A DNA stretch of 57,761 bases. Source: Bradyrhizobiaceae bacterium (GTDB taxonomy: Bacteria; Pseudomonadota; Alphaproteobacteria; Rhizobiales; Xanthobacteraceae). Below the pieces are notes generated by a model. That model did not search any database. It saw only the letters and a list, made by a program, of their open reading frames with translations, and had not been told where the DNA came from. The DNA lies in assembly GCA_947479905.1 (NCBI GenBank), contig CANKBJ010000006.1, positions 1 through 57,761 on the forward strand, in the 5' to 3' direction. The position numbers and the translations under genes are program-made. Shown one piece after another: positions 32,747-42,349 of this stretch; within the stretch, counting starts at the first letter, position 1, and each line of letters opens with the position of its first letter.

Positions 32747-33721
32747 CTATTTGATGGTGATGCCGAGCGCGCTGACCATCTTGCCCCACTTTGCCACTTC
32801 GGCCTTGAACATGGCGTCTGCTTGCGCCGGCGTGCCGGTCATCGGATCGAAGCCGATCGCGATAAGTTTTCCGCTGATGTCCGGCGACTTGATGGTGTCA
32901 TTGATTGCTTCGTTGAGCGTCGCGACAATTTTCGGATCGGTCTTGGCCGGCGCGAAGACGCCGACCCAGGAAGCCGCGACGTAATTCGGATAACCTTGCT
33001 CGGCAAAAGTCGGCACATTCGGCACCACCCCGGCGCGGCTGTCGCCGGCGATCGCCAGGCCCTTGAGCTTGCCGGCGGCGATTTGCGCGGCCGCGCCGCC
33101 GCCCAATGTCGTCGCCCAGACGTCGATCTGGTTGCCGAGGACGGCATTCATCGCCGGCGCACCGCCCTGGAACGGGATATGCGTCGCGGAGATGTGCGCG
33201 AGTATCTTGAAGAAATATTCGGCCTCGATATGCGAGCCGCTGCCGACGCCGGCCGAGCCGAAATTGATCGGCGTGGCCTGCGCCGTCTTGATCAGGTCAG
33301 CGAGCGAGTTGGCCGGATTGCTCGGGCTTGTCACCAGCGCTTCCGGGCTCGAGGCGGCGATCGCCACGGTGGTCAGGTCGGTCGCCGCGAATTGCTTGGT
33401 TTCGCGCAAAGTCTCGTTGATGGCGATGGCCGTGGTCGTGACCAGCAACGTGTAGCCGTCGGGTGCGGCGTGAACGACCGCCGCGGCTGCGATATTGCCT
33501 CCCGCGCCGCCGCGATTTTCAACCACGACGTTCTGCCTCAGGCGCTCGCTCAAACCCTGGGCGATGAAGCGGGCCACTGTATCGGCGACGCCGCCCGGCG
33601 CGAAGGCGACAACCATTGTGATCTTGCTGGCTGGGTAAGCGTCTGCCGCGCGCAAGGGACTAGCGAGCGCAAGGAGAGCCGCCGTGGCCATTGCGACCCG
33701 GAAATGTGACCGAATGAGCAT
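32747..33721 (-). CDS. Bug family tricarboxylate-type periplasmic binding protein
   Basis: The 324-residue precursor has a Sec signal ([18 protein letters not shown] region) and then [20 protein letters not shown] and [19 protein letters not shown], characteristic of Bug/TctC solute-binding proteins that bind carboxylates. Later blocks [18 protein letters not shown] and [19 protein letters not shown] fit the family. No tctA or tctB permease gene is near, so it is an orphan, a common situation in this family. The ATG at 33721 is preceded by GGGGAAACGC. The ligand is not predictable. Confidence 0.88.
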   Translation of the reverse strand: MLIRSHFRVAMATAALLALASPLRAADAYPASKITMVVAFAPGGVADTVARFIAQGLSERLRQNVVVENRGGAGGNIAAAAVVHAAPDGYTLLVTTTAIAINETLRETKQFAATDLTTVAIAASSPEALVTSPSNPANSLADLIKTAQATPINFGSAGVGSGSHIEAEYFFKILAHISATHIPFQGGAPAMNAVLGNQIDVWATTLGGGAAAQIAAGKLKGLAIAGDSRAGVVPNVPTFAEQGYPNYVAASWVGVFAPAKTDPKIVATLNEAINDTIKSPDISGKLIAIGFDPMTGTPAQADAMFKAEVAKWGKMVSALGITIK

Positions 33722-33926
33722 GTGCGTTTCCCCTGGTGACTGTTCTTGGTTATTCCGGGCGCAGTTTCCGCGCATGAACTCGACTAGTCCATCCCGTTCG
33801 CGGCGACAAGGAAGCAACGGCCGAACATCGCGCCGCTGCGGCGCGCGTGGCTGCGCCAATCCCCGGATTTCACATCGCAAAATGACAGCCGTTGACTTCG
33901 CCGGCGTTGCGGGCGACTGCTCGACG

Positions 33927-34646
33927 ATGGTCAGGAAACCGCAAGCCGCCAAACGCCTGCCGCTAAAGGAGCCGGTTCTGCGCCCGACGTTCCGGCGCGA
34001 GCGGCGGGCGCTCAATGCCGGGATCTTCCCGGTCGCCGGCTGTGATGAGGCGGGCCGAGGACCGCTGGCCGGTCCGGTAGTCGCCGCCGCGGTGATCCTC
34101 GATCCCTCCCGCATTCCGCGCGGCCTCAACGATTCCAAGAAGCTCGACGCCGCGGCGCGCGAAGCTTTGTACGAGAAAATCTGCGCTACGGCGCAAGTGT
34201 CGGTCGCCTTCGGCGCGGTCGAGCGCATCGACCGCGATAATATCCTGCGCGCCTCGCTGTGGGCGCTGGCGCGGGCGGTCAAAGCGTTATCGGTGCGGCC
34301 GAAGCTGGTCTTCGTCGATGGCAACATGAAAATCGACTGCGGTTGCGACTGCGAAGCGGTGGTGTCGGGCGACGCCTTGGTGCTGTCGGTGGCGGCGGCC
34401 TCCATCGTCGCGAAGGTGACGCGCGACCGGCTGATGGCGCGCATCGCGCTGGCGCATCCCGGTTACGGCTTCGAGCGGCACATGGGTTACGGCGTGCCGG
34501 AACACTGCGCCGCGCTTGAGCGCCTTGGCCCGACGCCGCATCACCGCAAATCATTCGCCCCGGTTGCGGCCAAATATGCTGCCATGCAAGCCGAAATGGG
34601 GACGATCCCGGACGACGAGACTTTGGCCGCCGTGTTGCCACTTTAG
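33927..34646 (+). CDS. rnhB: ribonuclease HII
   Basis: RNase HII nicks at ribonucleotides in DNA and degrades RNA-DNA hybrids. The 239-residue product has the active-site residues Asp40 and Glu41 in [15 protein letters not shown] (37-51), Asp in LVFVDGNMK and Asp in [26 protein letters not shown] and HHRKSF are family signatures. The start is uncertain: ATG at 33927 is chosen, but one at 33882 (15 residues more) is possible, and the frame is open further upstream. The 30 residues before the catalytic core are rich in Arg and Lys and poorly conserved. Confidence 0.93.
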   Translation: MVRKPQAAKRLPLKEPVLRPTFRRERRALNAGIFPVAGCDEAGRGPLAGPVVAAAVILDPSRIPRGLNDSKKLDAAAREALYEKICATAQVSVAFGAVERIDRDNILRASLWALARAVKALSVRPKLVFVDGNMKIDCGCDCEAVVSGDALVLSVAAASIVAKVTRDRLMARIALAHPGYGFERHMGYGVPEHCAALERLGPTPHHRKSFAPVAAKYAAMQAEMGTIPDDETLAAVLPL

Positions 34647-34711
34647 CCGGCGTTCTCTATTCCCTTGTGATCCCTTCCCCATATGCGGGCAGGGCGGCGA
34701 CAGCGGGCTAA

Positions 34712-36220
34712 ATGCATCAAGTTTCCCTCATTATCGAAGCCTTGCGCGGCCGGCCGGTGCTGGTGTTCTGGGCTGCGGCTTTGACGCAAGGCCTGCTGTG
34801 GACGCTTGTCCCGGCCTTGTTTTACAGCGCCCCTCCCGGCGATGTGCCCCTTCTCCTGGCCATCGGTCATGAATTCGTGCTCGGCAGCTATCTCGGTCCG
34901 CCGCTGGCGTTCTGGCTGGGCGAGGTCGCCTTCCGGCTCGGCGGACTGATCGGCCTTTATGTTCTGGCGCAGGCCTGCATCGTCACCGCGTTATGGGCGG
35001 TGTTCACCCTCGGCCGTTCAATGGTCGGGACGCGCCACGCCGCGCTCGGCATCCTGCTGATGGTCGGCATCGCTTGCTTCACCGTGCCGTCGCCGGAATT
35101 CGGACCGGCGGTGCTGGCAGCGGCATTGTGGGCACCGGCGCTGCTGCATTACTGGCGCGCGGTCGGCCTGAACAAACGCGGCGCCTGGTTTCTGCTGGCG
35201 CTCGATCTCGGCCTGCTGCTTCTGACGACTTATGCCGGCGTCATCCTGCTGGCGCTGCTGATCGCGTTCACATTGGCGACCGCGCGCGGCCGCCGCGCGC
35301 TGACTTATGTCGAGCCGTGGCTTGCTCTGCTGCTGTTCGTCATCGTCGTCGCGCCGCATGCCGCCTGGCTCTACGCGATGCGCGACACGGTGTTGACCGC
35401 GTTCCATGAAAGCATCGTTGCCGGCGGCGGATTGGCGCCGGCGATAAATCTCGCCACGGTGCTGGTCGCAATTCATCTCGGCGTCGTGCTGCTCGTCCTG
35501 CTGGCCAGCGGCTTAAAGCGGCAGCGGCGCGAGCGCGCGCCGGAAATCGACCGGCCGCCGGCGGAGCAGCTGGCGCGCCGTTACATTTATTTTTTCGCGC
35601 TGGCGCCTTCGGCCTGCGCCATTGCTCTTAGCATTGCGGCCGGTACGCACTGGCCGCTCGGCGCGTTCGGTTCGCTGGCGCCTTTGGTATTGCTGTCGGG
35701 CCTGGCGGTCGTCGTCGCCGGCGGCGACCGCGTGCTGCTCTATCGCGAAAGGCTGGTGTCGTCGGTCTGGCTCGCCTTGCTGGTGGCACCGCCGCTGCTG
35801 GCGGCGCTCGGTCTTGTCGTCATGCCATGGGCCTTCGGCCGCGACCTGCGCGTCGCGCAGCCGGCGCAGGCCGAGGCGCACTTTCTCGCCGATAGTTATC
35901 AACGCCGCACCGGCAAGCCGCCGGCCATTGTCAGCGGCGACGAACGTCTGGCGCCGGCGATCGCGCTGATGACGCCGACCCGGCCGCGCGTTTTCTTTGC
36001 CTGGGCGCCGCAGCGCAGCCCGTGGATCAGCGTCGACGAGGCCGCCGCGCTCGGCGGCGTGCTGGTCTGGCCGGCGGAAGCGTCCGGCAAGCCGCCGGAG
36101 ACGTTGACCATCCAGTTTCCGGCGATGGTGCCGGAATTCCCGCGCACTTTCGCGCGCGCGGTCGAGGGGCGGCTGCCGCCGGTCCGCCTCGGCTGGTCGG
36201 TGCTGCGGCCGGCGCAGTAA
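34712..36220 (+). CDS. glycosyltransferase family 39-type membrane protein
   Basis: The 502-residue protein has about ten to twelve membrane helices. The N-terminal region with GHEFVLGSYLGPPLAFWLGE (residues 51-70) fits the first periplasmic loop of the GT39/ArnT-like (PMT_2) family, which transfers sugars from polyprenyl-phosphate donors. The C-terminal third is periplasmic and not recognised. The GC-rich repeats of Leu and Ala match membrane helices. It lies 66 bp after rnhB on the same strand. Acceptor (lipid A, protein or glycan) is unknown. Confidence 0.75.
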   Translation: MHQVSLIIEALRGRPVLVFWAAALTQGLLWTLVPALFYSAPPGDVPLLLAIGHEFVLGSYLGPPLAFWLGEVAFRLGGLIGLYVLAQACIVTALWAVFTLGRSMVGTRHAALGILLMVGIACFTVPSPEFGPAVLAAALWAPALLHYWRAVGLNKRGAWFLLALDLGLLLLTTYAGVILLALLIAFTLATARGRRALTYVEPWLALLLFVIVVAPHAAWLYAMRDTVLTAFHESIVAGGGLAPAINLATVLVAIHLGVVLLVLLASGLKRQRRERAPEIDRPPAEQLARRYIYFFALAPSACAIALSIAAGTHWPLGAFGSLAPLVLLSGLAVVVAGGDRVLLYRERLVSSVWLALLVAPPLLAALGLVVMPWAFGRDLRVAQPAQAEAHFLADSYQRRTGKPPAIVSGDERLAPAIALMTPTRPRVFFAWAPQRSPWISVDEAAALGGVLVWPAEASGKPPETLTIQFPAMVPEFPRTFARAVEGRLPPVRLGWSVLRPAQ

Positions 36221-36227
36221 TTTTTTT

Positions 36228-36315
36228 GCGCATGATCTTATCCGACCTTCCTTCGCCCGCCGAAGCGGGCTTCGCGAAGGCGGGAAACCGGTACCCACTT
36301 TTCGGGATCATGCGC
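36228..36315. repeat. CIR-like palindromic element with an inserted second palindrome
   Basis: The ends GCGCATGATC (36228-36237) and GATCATGCGC (36306-36315) are exact inverted repeats, with TTATCCGA on the left and AAACCGG...TTCGGGATC on the right. The two parts would join as a normal short element if bases 36246-36284 were removed. That 39-bp insert contains its own GCCCGC-CGAA-GCGGGC type hairpins. It lies between the GT39 gene and cydB. Confidence 0.65.
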
Positions 36316-36316
36316 G

Positions 36317-37318
36317 CTAGTGATAGCTCTCGCCTTCGCGCACCTTGCCGCGAAACAGCCAGTACACCAGAACGATATAGCCGAGCACGAAGGGCAACAG
36401 CAGCAGCGTGCCGACCAGCATGAATATCTGGCTCGACGGCGCCGCCGCCGTATCCCAGACCGTCAGCGTCGGCGGCACCAGATACGGGAAATTGGAAATC
36501 ACCAGCCCGAGATAGCCGAGCATGAACAGCGCGATCGCGGCGAGGAAGGGCGGCGCGTCGCGTTCCTTTTTGATGCCGTACCAGCAGCCGAGGGCCACCA
36601 ACGCCGTCACTGACGGCACCGGCCACAAATAATAGAAATTGGGCAGCGAGAACCAGCGCTCGGCGATGCGCGCTTCGGCGAGCGGCGTCCACAGGCTGAC
36701 CGCCGCCATGAACACAAGAACGGCGACGAGAAAGACTTTCGATTGCCGGCGCGCCCGCACGGCGATCGCGCCTTCGGTCTTCATCACCAGCCAGGTAGCG
36801 CCGAGCAGTCCGTAACCGGCGATCAATGCGAGCCCGCATAATAGTCCGAACGGCGTCGCCCAGTCGTAAGGGCCGCCGGCATAGGCGCCGTTCTCGACCT
36901 TAATGCCCTGGATCATGCCGCCGAGGATCACGCCTTGCGCAAACGCGGCCAATGTCGAGCCGACGACAAAGGCCCAGCTCCAGCCGGATTTGCTGTGCGA
37001 GACGATGCGGAACTCGAACGCGACGCCGCGAAACACCAGAGCCACCAGCATGACGATCACCGGCAGATAGAATGCCGGCATGATTACCGCATAGGCGCGC
37101 GGGAAGGCAACGAAAAGCCCGGCGCCGCCGAGCACCAGCCAGGTTTCGTTGCCGTCCCAGAACGGCGCGATCGAGCGCATCATCTGGTCGCGTTCAGTTT
37201 CGTTGCGGGCGAAGGGAAACAGGATGCCGATGCCGAGGTCGAAGCCGTCCATCACGACATACATGGCGACGGCGACGCCGATGACACCGGCCCAGATCAG
37301 CGGCAGATACCATTCCAT
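36317..37318 (-). CDS. cydB: cytochrome bd-type ubiquinol oxidase subunit II
   Basis: CydB is the second membrane subunit of the bd-type quinol oxidase. The 333-residue product has eight or nine helices. Signatures are YVVMDGFDLGIGILFPF near residue 25, FWDGNETWLVLGGAGLFVAF (53-72), and VFRGVAFEFR (95-104), the last containing the Arg/Glu of the family. The stop lies just beside the CIR-like repeat. It begins 42 bp after cydA on the same strand, so cydAB is one operon. In other bacteria it is of the cyanide-insensitive (Cio) type when paired with a short Q-loop CydA, as here. Confidence 0.95.
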   Translation of the reverse strand: MEWYLPLIWAGVIGVAVAMYVVMDGFDLGIGILFPFARNETERDQMMRSIAPFWDGNETWLVLGGAGLFVAFPRAYAVIMPAFYLPVIVMLVALVFRGVAFEFRIVSHSKSGWSWAFVVGSTLAAFAQGVILGGMIQGIKVENGAYAGGPYDWATPFGLLCGLALIAGYGLLGATWLVMKTEGAIAVRARRQSKVFLVAVLVFMAAVSLWTPLAEARIAERWFSLPNFYYLWPVPSVTALVALGCWYGIKKERDAPPFLAAIALFMLGYLGLVISNFPYLVPPTLTVWDTAAAPSSQIFMLVGTLLLLPFVLGYIVLVYWLFRGKVREGESYH

Positions 37319-37360
37319 GATCAGATCCTCGGTGGCAGCATCACACCCTTATATCCGCTC

Positions 37361-38755
37361 CTAAACAATCCCTTGTCCGGCATCCTTGGTCGACGCGATG
37401 GGACTGATGCCGGCCGGCTCGCTCTTTTCTTTAACGGCGTCCGGTCCTAAGTCCGGCCCCTTGGCGATCAGCCGGTTCATGTAATAAATGCCGAACGAGA
37501 ACACGATGCCATAAGCCACGATGAACAGCGCCAAAGTCCCGGCGATGGTCGCGCCCGGCACGGGCGAGGTGGCGTCGGCGGTGCGCATGACGCCATAGAC
37601 GATCCACGGCTGACGGCCGCTTTCGGTCACCACCCAGCCGGCGATGACCGCGACGAAGCCGATCCACCAGCTGTGCGCCATTGCGCGCAAATACCAGCGT
37701 GTCTCGAACAGGCTGCCGCGCCACCAGAAAAAGGCGCCGAGCAGTGCCGCGCCGATCATGAAGAAACCGACCGCCAGCATGATGCGGAAGGCGAAAAAGA
37801 CCGTCGTCACCGGCGGTCTGTCCTTCGCCGCGACGCTGAGCAGTCCGGGAAATAGTCCGTTCATTTTATGCGTGAGGATCAGCGACGCGCCTTTCGGGAT
37901 CGACAATTCGTAACGATTGGTGCCGGCCTTCTCGTCCGGCCAGGCAAAGATATGAAAATCGGCGGGCTTGCTGCCTTCCCAATGCGCTTCCATCGCCGCG
38001 ACCTTGATCGGTTGATGCTTGAGCGTATTGAGACCGTGCTGGTCGCCGATGACGAGTTGCAGCGGCGCCAGGATCGCGGCGAGGCCGATGCCCATGCGCA
38101 GCATGGTGCGGCCTTCGGCGATGTGACGCTCGGCGACGAGGAAGCGCGCGCCCACCGCGATCACCACGAAGGCCGTGGTCAGATAGGCGGCGTTGAGCAT
38201 ATGCGCGAAGCGGTAGGGGAAGCTCGGATTGAAGACGATGCGCAGCCAGTCGAGTGGGTAGGCGATGCCGTCTTTCCATTCGTGGCCGGCCGGCGTCTGC
38301 ATCCAGCTGTTGGCCGCCAGAATCCAGAACGCCGAGATCATGGTGCCAATGGCAACGACGGTGGCCGACAACACATAAAGCCAGCGCGGCACCTTGCTGA
38401 AGCCGAACAGCAGGATGCCGAGGAACGTCGCTTCCAGAAAAAACGCCGTCAGCACCTCGTAGCCGAGCAGCGGCCCCAGCACATTGCCGGTCGCCACCGA
38501 GAAGCGGCTCCAGTTGGTGCCGAACTGGTAGGACAGCACGATGCCCGACACCACGCCCATCGCGAAGGACACCGCGAATATCTTGACCCAGAAGCGCATC
38601 AGAAGCTGGAAGCGCTCCTCGCCGCTTTTTAGCCAGAGCACGCCGAGCGTGGCGATATAGGCCGACAGGCCGATGGTGAAGCTTGGGAAGATAATGTGAA
38701 AAATGATGGTGAAGGCGAATTGCAGACGGGCCAATAGAACGGGGTCGAATTCCAT
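37361..38755 (-). CDS. cydA: cytochrome bd-type ubiquinol oxidase subunit I (cyanide-insensitive type)
   Basis: CydA carries the haems and the quinol site. The 464-residue product has nine helices with His20 in IFHIIFPSFT, the second His in PYRFAHMLNAAYLTTAF, and the Met ligand region GWVVTESGRQPWIVYGVMRT. The quinol loop after QHGLNTLKHQPIKVAAMEAH is short, as in CioA-type and Gram-positive CydA, and not the long loop of E. coli. This fits a cyanide-insensitive oxidase. The enzyme would give the cell a second route for ubiquinol alongside bc1. An upstream region up to 38921 holds the divergent promoter area with no clear Fnr box. Confidence 0.95.
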   Translation of the reverse strand: MEFDPVLLARLQFAFTIIFHIIFPSFTIGLSAYIATLGVLWLKSGEERFQLLMRFWVKIFAVSFAMGVVSGIVLSYQFGTNWSRFSVATGNVLGPLLGYEVLTAFFLEATFLGILLFGFSKVPRWLYVLSATVVAIGTMISAFWILAANSWMQTPAGHEWKDGIAYPLDWLRIVFNPSFPYRFAHMLNAAYLTTAFVVIAVGARFLVAERHIAEGRTMLRMGIGLAAILAPLQLVIGDQHGLNTLKHQPIKVAAMEAHWEGSKPADFHIFAWPDEKAGTNRYELSIPKGASLILTHKMNGLFPGLLSVAAKDRPPVTTVFFAFRIMLAVGFFMIGAALLGAFFWWRGSLFETRWYLRAMAHSWWIGFVAVIAGWVVTESGRQPWIVYGVMRTADATSPVPGATIAGTLALFIVAYGIVFSFGIYYMNRLIAKGPDLGPDAVKEKSEPAGISPIASTKDAGQGIV

Positions 38756-38921
38756 GGATCTGCTCCGGCCCGTGCGTCTCTAATACGCCTGTATCATAGC
38801 CGACCGATAAGCCTTTGCGAGGCGGCCGGGTTCCCCTCGGCTGCGTTATATCGTAGCGGGGCTTTCGCATATATGGCGAAGGGTGCAGCATGGGCGCGCG
38901 CAAGAAAGGCGGGGATTCGGC

Positions 38922-39353
38922 ATGAGCCTGTGGTCATCCTGGCAAATCTGGGCGGTGCTGTCGGCGCTGTTCGCGGCCCTGACCGCGATTTTCGCCAAGA
39001 TCGGCATCGAGAACGTCAATTCCGATTTCGCCACCTTCATCCGCACCATTGTCATTCTTGTCACGCTCGCTTTCATCCTGCTCGCCACCGGGCAATTCCA
39101 GTCACCCGGCACGATCTCCGGGCGCACTTATTTCTTTCTGCTGCTGTCGGGCCTGGCGACCGGCGCGTCGTGGATCTGCTATTTCCGCGCGCTCAAGATC
39201 GGACAGGCGGCGCAAGTGGCGCCGATCGACAAATTGAGCGTCGTGCTGGTCGCCTTGTTCGGCGTCGCGTTTCTGGGTGAGCGCCTGAGCGCGCCGAACT
39301 GGTTCGGCGTCGCCCTCATCGCCGTCGGCGCGGTGCTGGTGGCGTATCGGTGA
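38922..39353 (+). CDS. half-size EamA/DMT family membrane protein
   Basis: The 143-residue protein has five helices (about 3-26, 33-55, 66-90, 95-115, 121-142), equal to one EamA unit. Typical full-length members have two units and ten helices. Conserved bits are ALTAIFAKIGIENVNSDFAT, ATGASWICYFRALKIG and VAPIDKLSVVLVALFGVAFL. The start is the ATG at 38922 in GGCATGAGC; the upstream frame to 38883 is rejected as a leader. It would act as a dimer. Substrate unknown. It is divergent from cydA. Confidence 0.8.
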   Translation: MSLWSSWQIWAVLSALFAALTAIFAKIGIENVNSDFATFIRTIVILVTLAFILLATGQFQSPGTISGRTYFFLLLSGLATGASWICYFRALKIGQAAQVAPIDKLSVVLVALFGVAFLGERLSAPNWFGVALIAVGAVLVAYR

Positions 39354-39362
39354 CTACCGAGG

Positions 39363-39785
39363 CTAACGCACCGGCGCGCTCAGCTTGAGACCGAAATAAC
39401 TCGGCAGTGCAGAATCGGATTTTCGCCCGAAAGTGGAATTGGACAGATTGGACTTCTCGCCGCTGTCGAAGCCGGTGCGCGGATTGACGTCCTTGCTGTG
39501 ACTGGCTTTGAATTCCAGATCGTATTTGCCGAGATCGACCTTGTTGGGCAGCGCCGGCGGCGGCAAGGTCTTTGACGACTTGTCGACGATGAATTTGTTG
39601 CCGCCGGAACTGTGAATGCTGTCGGGAATTCTCAGCGCCTCGGCATCGAGCGTCGGCACGGCGCCTGCGGCGGCCGCCGTCCTCGCCTTTGACGGCGCCG
39701 CCTGCTGCGCATGGCTGGCCGCGGGCGCGCCGATCAGCATCGCCGCCAGCACGCATCGTACCATCCGCCGCGCCGCAAGCCTCAT
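39363..39785 (-). CDS. exported hypothetical protein
   Basis: The 140-residue precursor has a basic N terminus ([11 protein letters not shown]) and a signal-peptide-like stretch VLAAMLIGAPAASHAQQ ending near residue 28. The rest is polar with VDLGKYDLEFKASHSK and ends SYFGLKLSAPVR; no family is recognised. Its ATG overlaps the UDG stop by 4 bp (39782-39785), so the two are coupled on one message. An envelope or periplasmic role is inferred from the signal only. Confidence 0.6.
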   Translation of the reverse strand: MRLAARRMVRCVLAAMLIGAPAASHAQQAAPSKARTAAAAGAVPTLDAEALRIPDSIHSSGGNKFIVDKSSKTLPPPALPNKVDLGKYDLEFKASHSKDVNPRTGFDSGEKSNLSNSTFGRKSDSALPSYFGLKLSAPVR

Positions 39786-40603
39786 TCCGTCAGGGCCTTC
39801 TTCACTGCAAGGAAATCGCGCCAGGCAAATCGCTTTTGCAGCGGACTGCGCAGCAGGAAGGCCGGATGGAATGTCGGCATGGCGCGAATTTCCCGCTTGC
39901 CCGAGTTGAAGGTGAACCAGCGGCCCCGCGTCTTGGTGATACCGTCCTTGATGCCGAGCAAGGTCTGCGCCGACGGCCCGCCAAGACACACCAGAATATC
40001 CGGATCGACCAGTTCGATCTGGCGCAACACGAAGGGCAGGCAGATCTGCGTCTCCTGCGGCGTCGGCGTGCGGTTGCCGGGCGGCCGCCACGGCACGATG
40101 TTGGCGATATAGACGCTTGTGCGGTCGAAGCCGATCGCCGCCAGCATGCGGTCGAGCAGCTTGCCGGAGCGGCCGACGAAAGGCAGGCCCTCGATGTCCT
40201 CGTCGCGGCCGGGCGCTTCGCCGATCAGCATCAGCTTCGCCTTCGGATTGCCGTCGGCGAAAACCAACTGCGTCGCCGAACCCTTCAGCGCGCAGCCGTC
40301 GAATTTTTCCAGCAAGGCGCGCAGTTCGTCCAGCGTGCCTGCGCTTTTGGCGGCCTGCAGCGCCGCCATGACCGCCTCGTCGGTGGCTTGCGGCGCGGCC
40401 GCTTGGGAGATTGCCGGGCCGGGCGGTGTGAAATCGGGGCGCGCAGCGGCCGGCGACTCGGCCGCGCGCGCGGCCAGGACAGGTGCCGGCGCATCGGTGG
40501 CAGCAAAACGGTCGACCGGCTCCTCGCCGACCAGCGCGTCGGCGCCGGCTTCCAGATAGAAGTCGAGCAGTTGTCGGGGCTTATGGTCTTGTGCGGGCGT
40601 CAT
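39782..40603 (-). CDS. uracil-DNA glycosylase, family 4-like
   Basis: The 273-residue enzyme removes uracil from DNA. The motifs are [20 protein letters not shown] (128-147), [19 protein letters not shown] (166-184) and a late [11 protein letters not shown] that matches the HPSxLL motif. A 100-residue N-terminal extension precedes the core. The iron-sulfur Cys pattern is reduced: only Cys104, Cys188 and Cys206 are seen where family 4 has four, so cluster binding is uncertain. The ATG at 40603 is used. It is divergent from the ETF-QO gene. Confidence 0.85.
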   Translation of the reverse strand: MTPAQDHKPRQLLDFYLEAGADALVGEEPVDRFAATDAPAPVLAARAAESPAAARPDFTPPGPAISQAAAPQATDEAVMAALQAAKSAGTLDELRALLEKFDGCALKGSATQLVFADGNPKAKLMLIGEAPGRDEDIEGLPFVGRSGKLLDRMLAAIGFDRTSVYIANIVPWRPPGNRTPTPQETQICLPFVLRQIELVDPDILVCLGGPSAQTLLGIKDGITKTRGRWFTFNSGKREIRAMPTFHPAFLLRSPLQKRFAWRDFLAVKKALTE

Positions 40604-40699
40604 CTCGGATATCCTAGCACAGACCATATGCCGGCTGCGCAATTGCCCGGTCTGTGCAAAAGTGGGAAATCGAACGATTATAGGAACTCGGAGATTCTG

Positions 40700-42349
40700 A
40701 TGACGGAACTGCCCGCCCGCGAGGCTATGGAATTCGACGTCGTCGTGGTCGGCGCCGGTCCCGCAGGGCTTGCCGCCGCCATCCGCCTCAAGCAGCTCAA
40801 CGCCGACATTTCCGTGGTCGTGGTGGAAAAGGGCTCCGAGGTCGGCGCGCACATTCTTTCCGGCGCGGTGATCGATCCGGTCGGCCTCGACAAACTGCTG
40901 CCGGAATGGCGCTCCGAGGACACGCCGATCAAGACGCTGGTTACCGACGACCGCTTTTATTTCCTCGGCAAGAGCAGCGGCATTCGCCTGCCGAATTTCC
41001 TGATGCCGCCGCTGATGAGCAATCACGGCAATTACATCGTCTCACTCGGCAATGTCTGCCGCTGGCTGGCGACGAAGGCCGAGGCGCTCGGCGTTGAAAT
41101 CTACCCGGGCTTTGCCGCCTCGGAAGTTCTTTACAATGAAGCAGGCGCCGTGCGCGGCATCGCGACAGGCGACATGGGCATCGGCAAGAACGGCGAACCG
41201 AACGCCGGCTTTACCCGCGGGATGGAGCTACACGCCAAATATACTTTGTTCGCCGAAGGCGCGCGCGGCAATCTCGGCAAGCAGTTGATCGGCAAATTCG
41301 GATTGGCGGAAGGGCGCGAGCCGCAGAAGTTCGGCCTCGGCCTGAAGGAGCTGTGGCAGATCGATCCGGCCAAACATAAAAAGGGACTGGTGCAGCATTC
41401 GTTCGGCTGGCCGCTGGACGGTTCGACCGGCGGCGGCTCGTTCCTCTATCACCTCGACGACAATCTGGTGTCGGTCGGCTTCGTGCTGCATCTCAATTAC
41501 AAGAATCCTTATCTGTCGCCGTTCGAGGAATTCCAGCGCTTCAAGACGCATCAGCTGGTGCGCGACACGTTCGCCGGGGCAAAGCGTCTCGCCTATGGCG
41601 CGCGCGCTTTGACCGAAGGCGGCTACCAGTCGGTCCCGAAACTCGTATTCCCCGGCGGCGCGCTGATCGGCTGCGACGCCGGCTTCATGAACGTGCCGCG
41701 CATCAAGGGCTCGCATAACGCGATGCTGTCCGGCATGTTTGCCGCGGAAGCGGCCTCGGCCGCGCTCGCCGCGTCGCGCATGAACGATACGCTCGACGAT
41801 TACGAGGCGGCATGGAAGGCTTCGCCGATCGGCAAGGATCTGTGGCGCGTGCGCAATGCCAAGCCGCTGTGGTCGAAGTTCGGCACGCTCATCGGTATCG
41901 CGCTCGGCGGTTTCGACATGTGGACCAGCACCTTCGGCTTCTCGCTGTTCGGCACGCAAAAACATGGCAAGCCGGATTACGCTTCGCTCAAGCCGGCGGC
42001 GGAATGCACGCCGATCGCCTATCCGAAGCCCGACGGCAAGATCACCTTCGATCGTTTGTCGTCGGTGTTCCTGTCGAATACCAATCACGAGGAAGACCAG
42101 CCGCCGCATCTGAAAGTTGCCGACATGGCGTTGCAGAAGTCGTCCGAGCACGACGTCTATGCCGGTCCCTCGGCGCGCTATTGCCCGGCCGGCGTCTATG
42201 AGTGGATAGAGGAGGCGGGGAACCCGAAATTCGTCATCAACGCGCAGAACTGCGTCCACTGCAAAACCTGCGACATCAAGGACCCGAATCAGAACATCAC
42301 CTGGGTGCCGCCGGAGGGCTCGGGCGGGCCGAACTATTCGGGGATGTGA
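40700..42349 (+). CDS. electron transfer flavoprotein-ubiquinone oxidoreductase
   Basis: ETF-QO passes electrons from reduced ETF to ubiquinone in fatty acid and amino acid oxidation. The 549-residue product has the FAD-binding start VVVVGAGPAGLAAAIRL (14-30), the quinone-binding middle and a C-terminal [4Fe-4S] ferredoxin-like domain with cysteines in RYCPAGVYEW and NCVHCKTCDIKDP. It ends GGPNYSGM like mitochondrial ETF-QO. The ATG at 40700 follows GGAGATT. The same quinone pool serves bc1 and bd oxidase, and the polyprenyl synthase in the window supplies its tail. Confidence 0.96.
   Translation: MTELPAREAMEFDVVVVGAGPAGLAAAIRLKQLNADISVVVVEKGSEVGAHILSGAVIDPVGLDKLLPEWRSEDTPIKTLVTDDRFYFLGKSSGIRLPNFLMPPLMSNHGNYIVSLGNVCRWLATKAEALGVEIYPGFAASEVLYNEAGAVRGIATGDMGIGKNGEPNAGFTRGMELHAKYTLFAEGARGNLGKQLIGKFGLAEGREPQKFGLGLKELWQIDPAKHKKGLVQHSFGWPLDGSTGGGSFLYHLDDNLVSVGFVLHLNYKNPYLSPFEEFQRFKTHQLVRDTFAGAKRLAYGARALTEGGYQSVPKLVFPGGALIGCDAGFMNVPRIKGSHNAMLSGMFAAEAASAALAASRMNDTLDDYEAAWKASPIGKDLWRVRNAKPLWSKFGTLIGIALGGFDMWTSTFGFSLFGTQKHGKPDYASLKPAAECTPIAYPKPDGKITFDRLSSVFLSNTNHEEDQPPHLKVADMALQKSSEHDVYAGPSARYCPAGVYEWIEEAGNPKFVINAQNCVHCKTCDIKDPNQNITWVPPEGSGGPNYSGM

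Noticed and set aside
33729-34444. Upstream extension of the Bug protein frame on the minus strand
   Set aside because: It covers rnhB in antisense. The signal peptide begins at the ATG at 33721 with its own ribosome site.
36228-36315. Insertion sequence or transposon remnant beside cydB
   Set aside because: No transposase frame or longer terminal repeats; the structure is explained by nested small palindromic elements.
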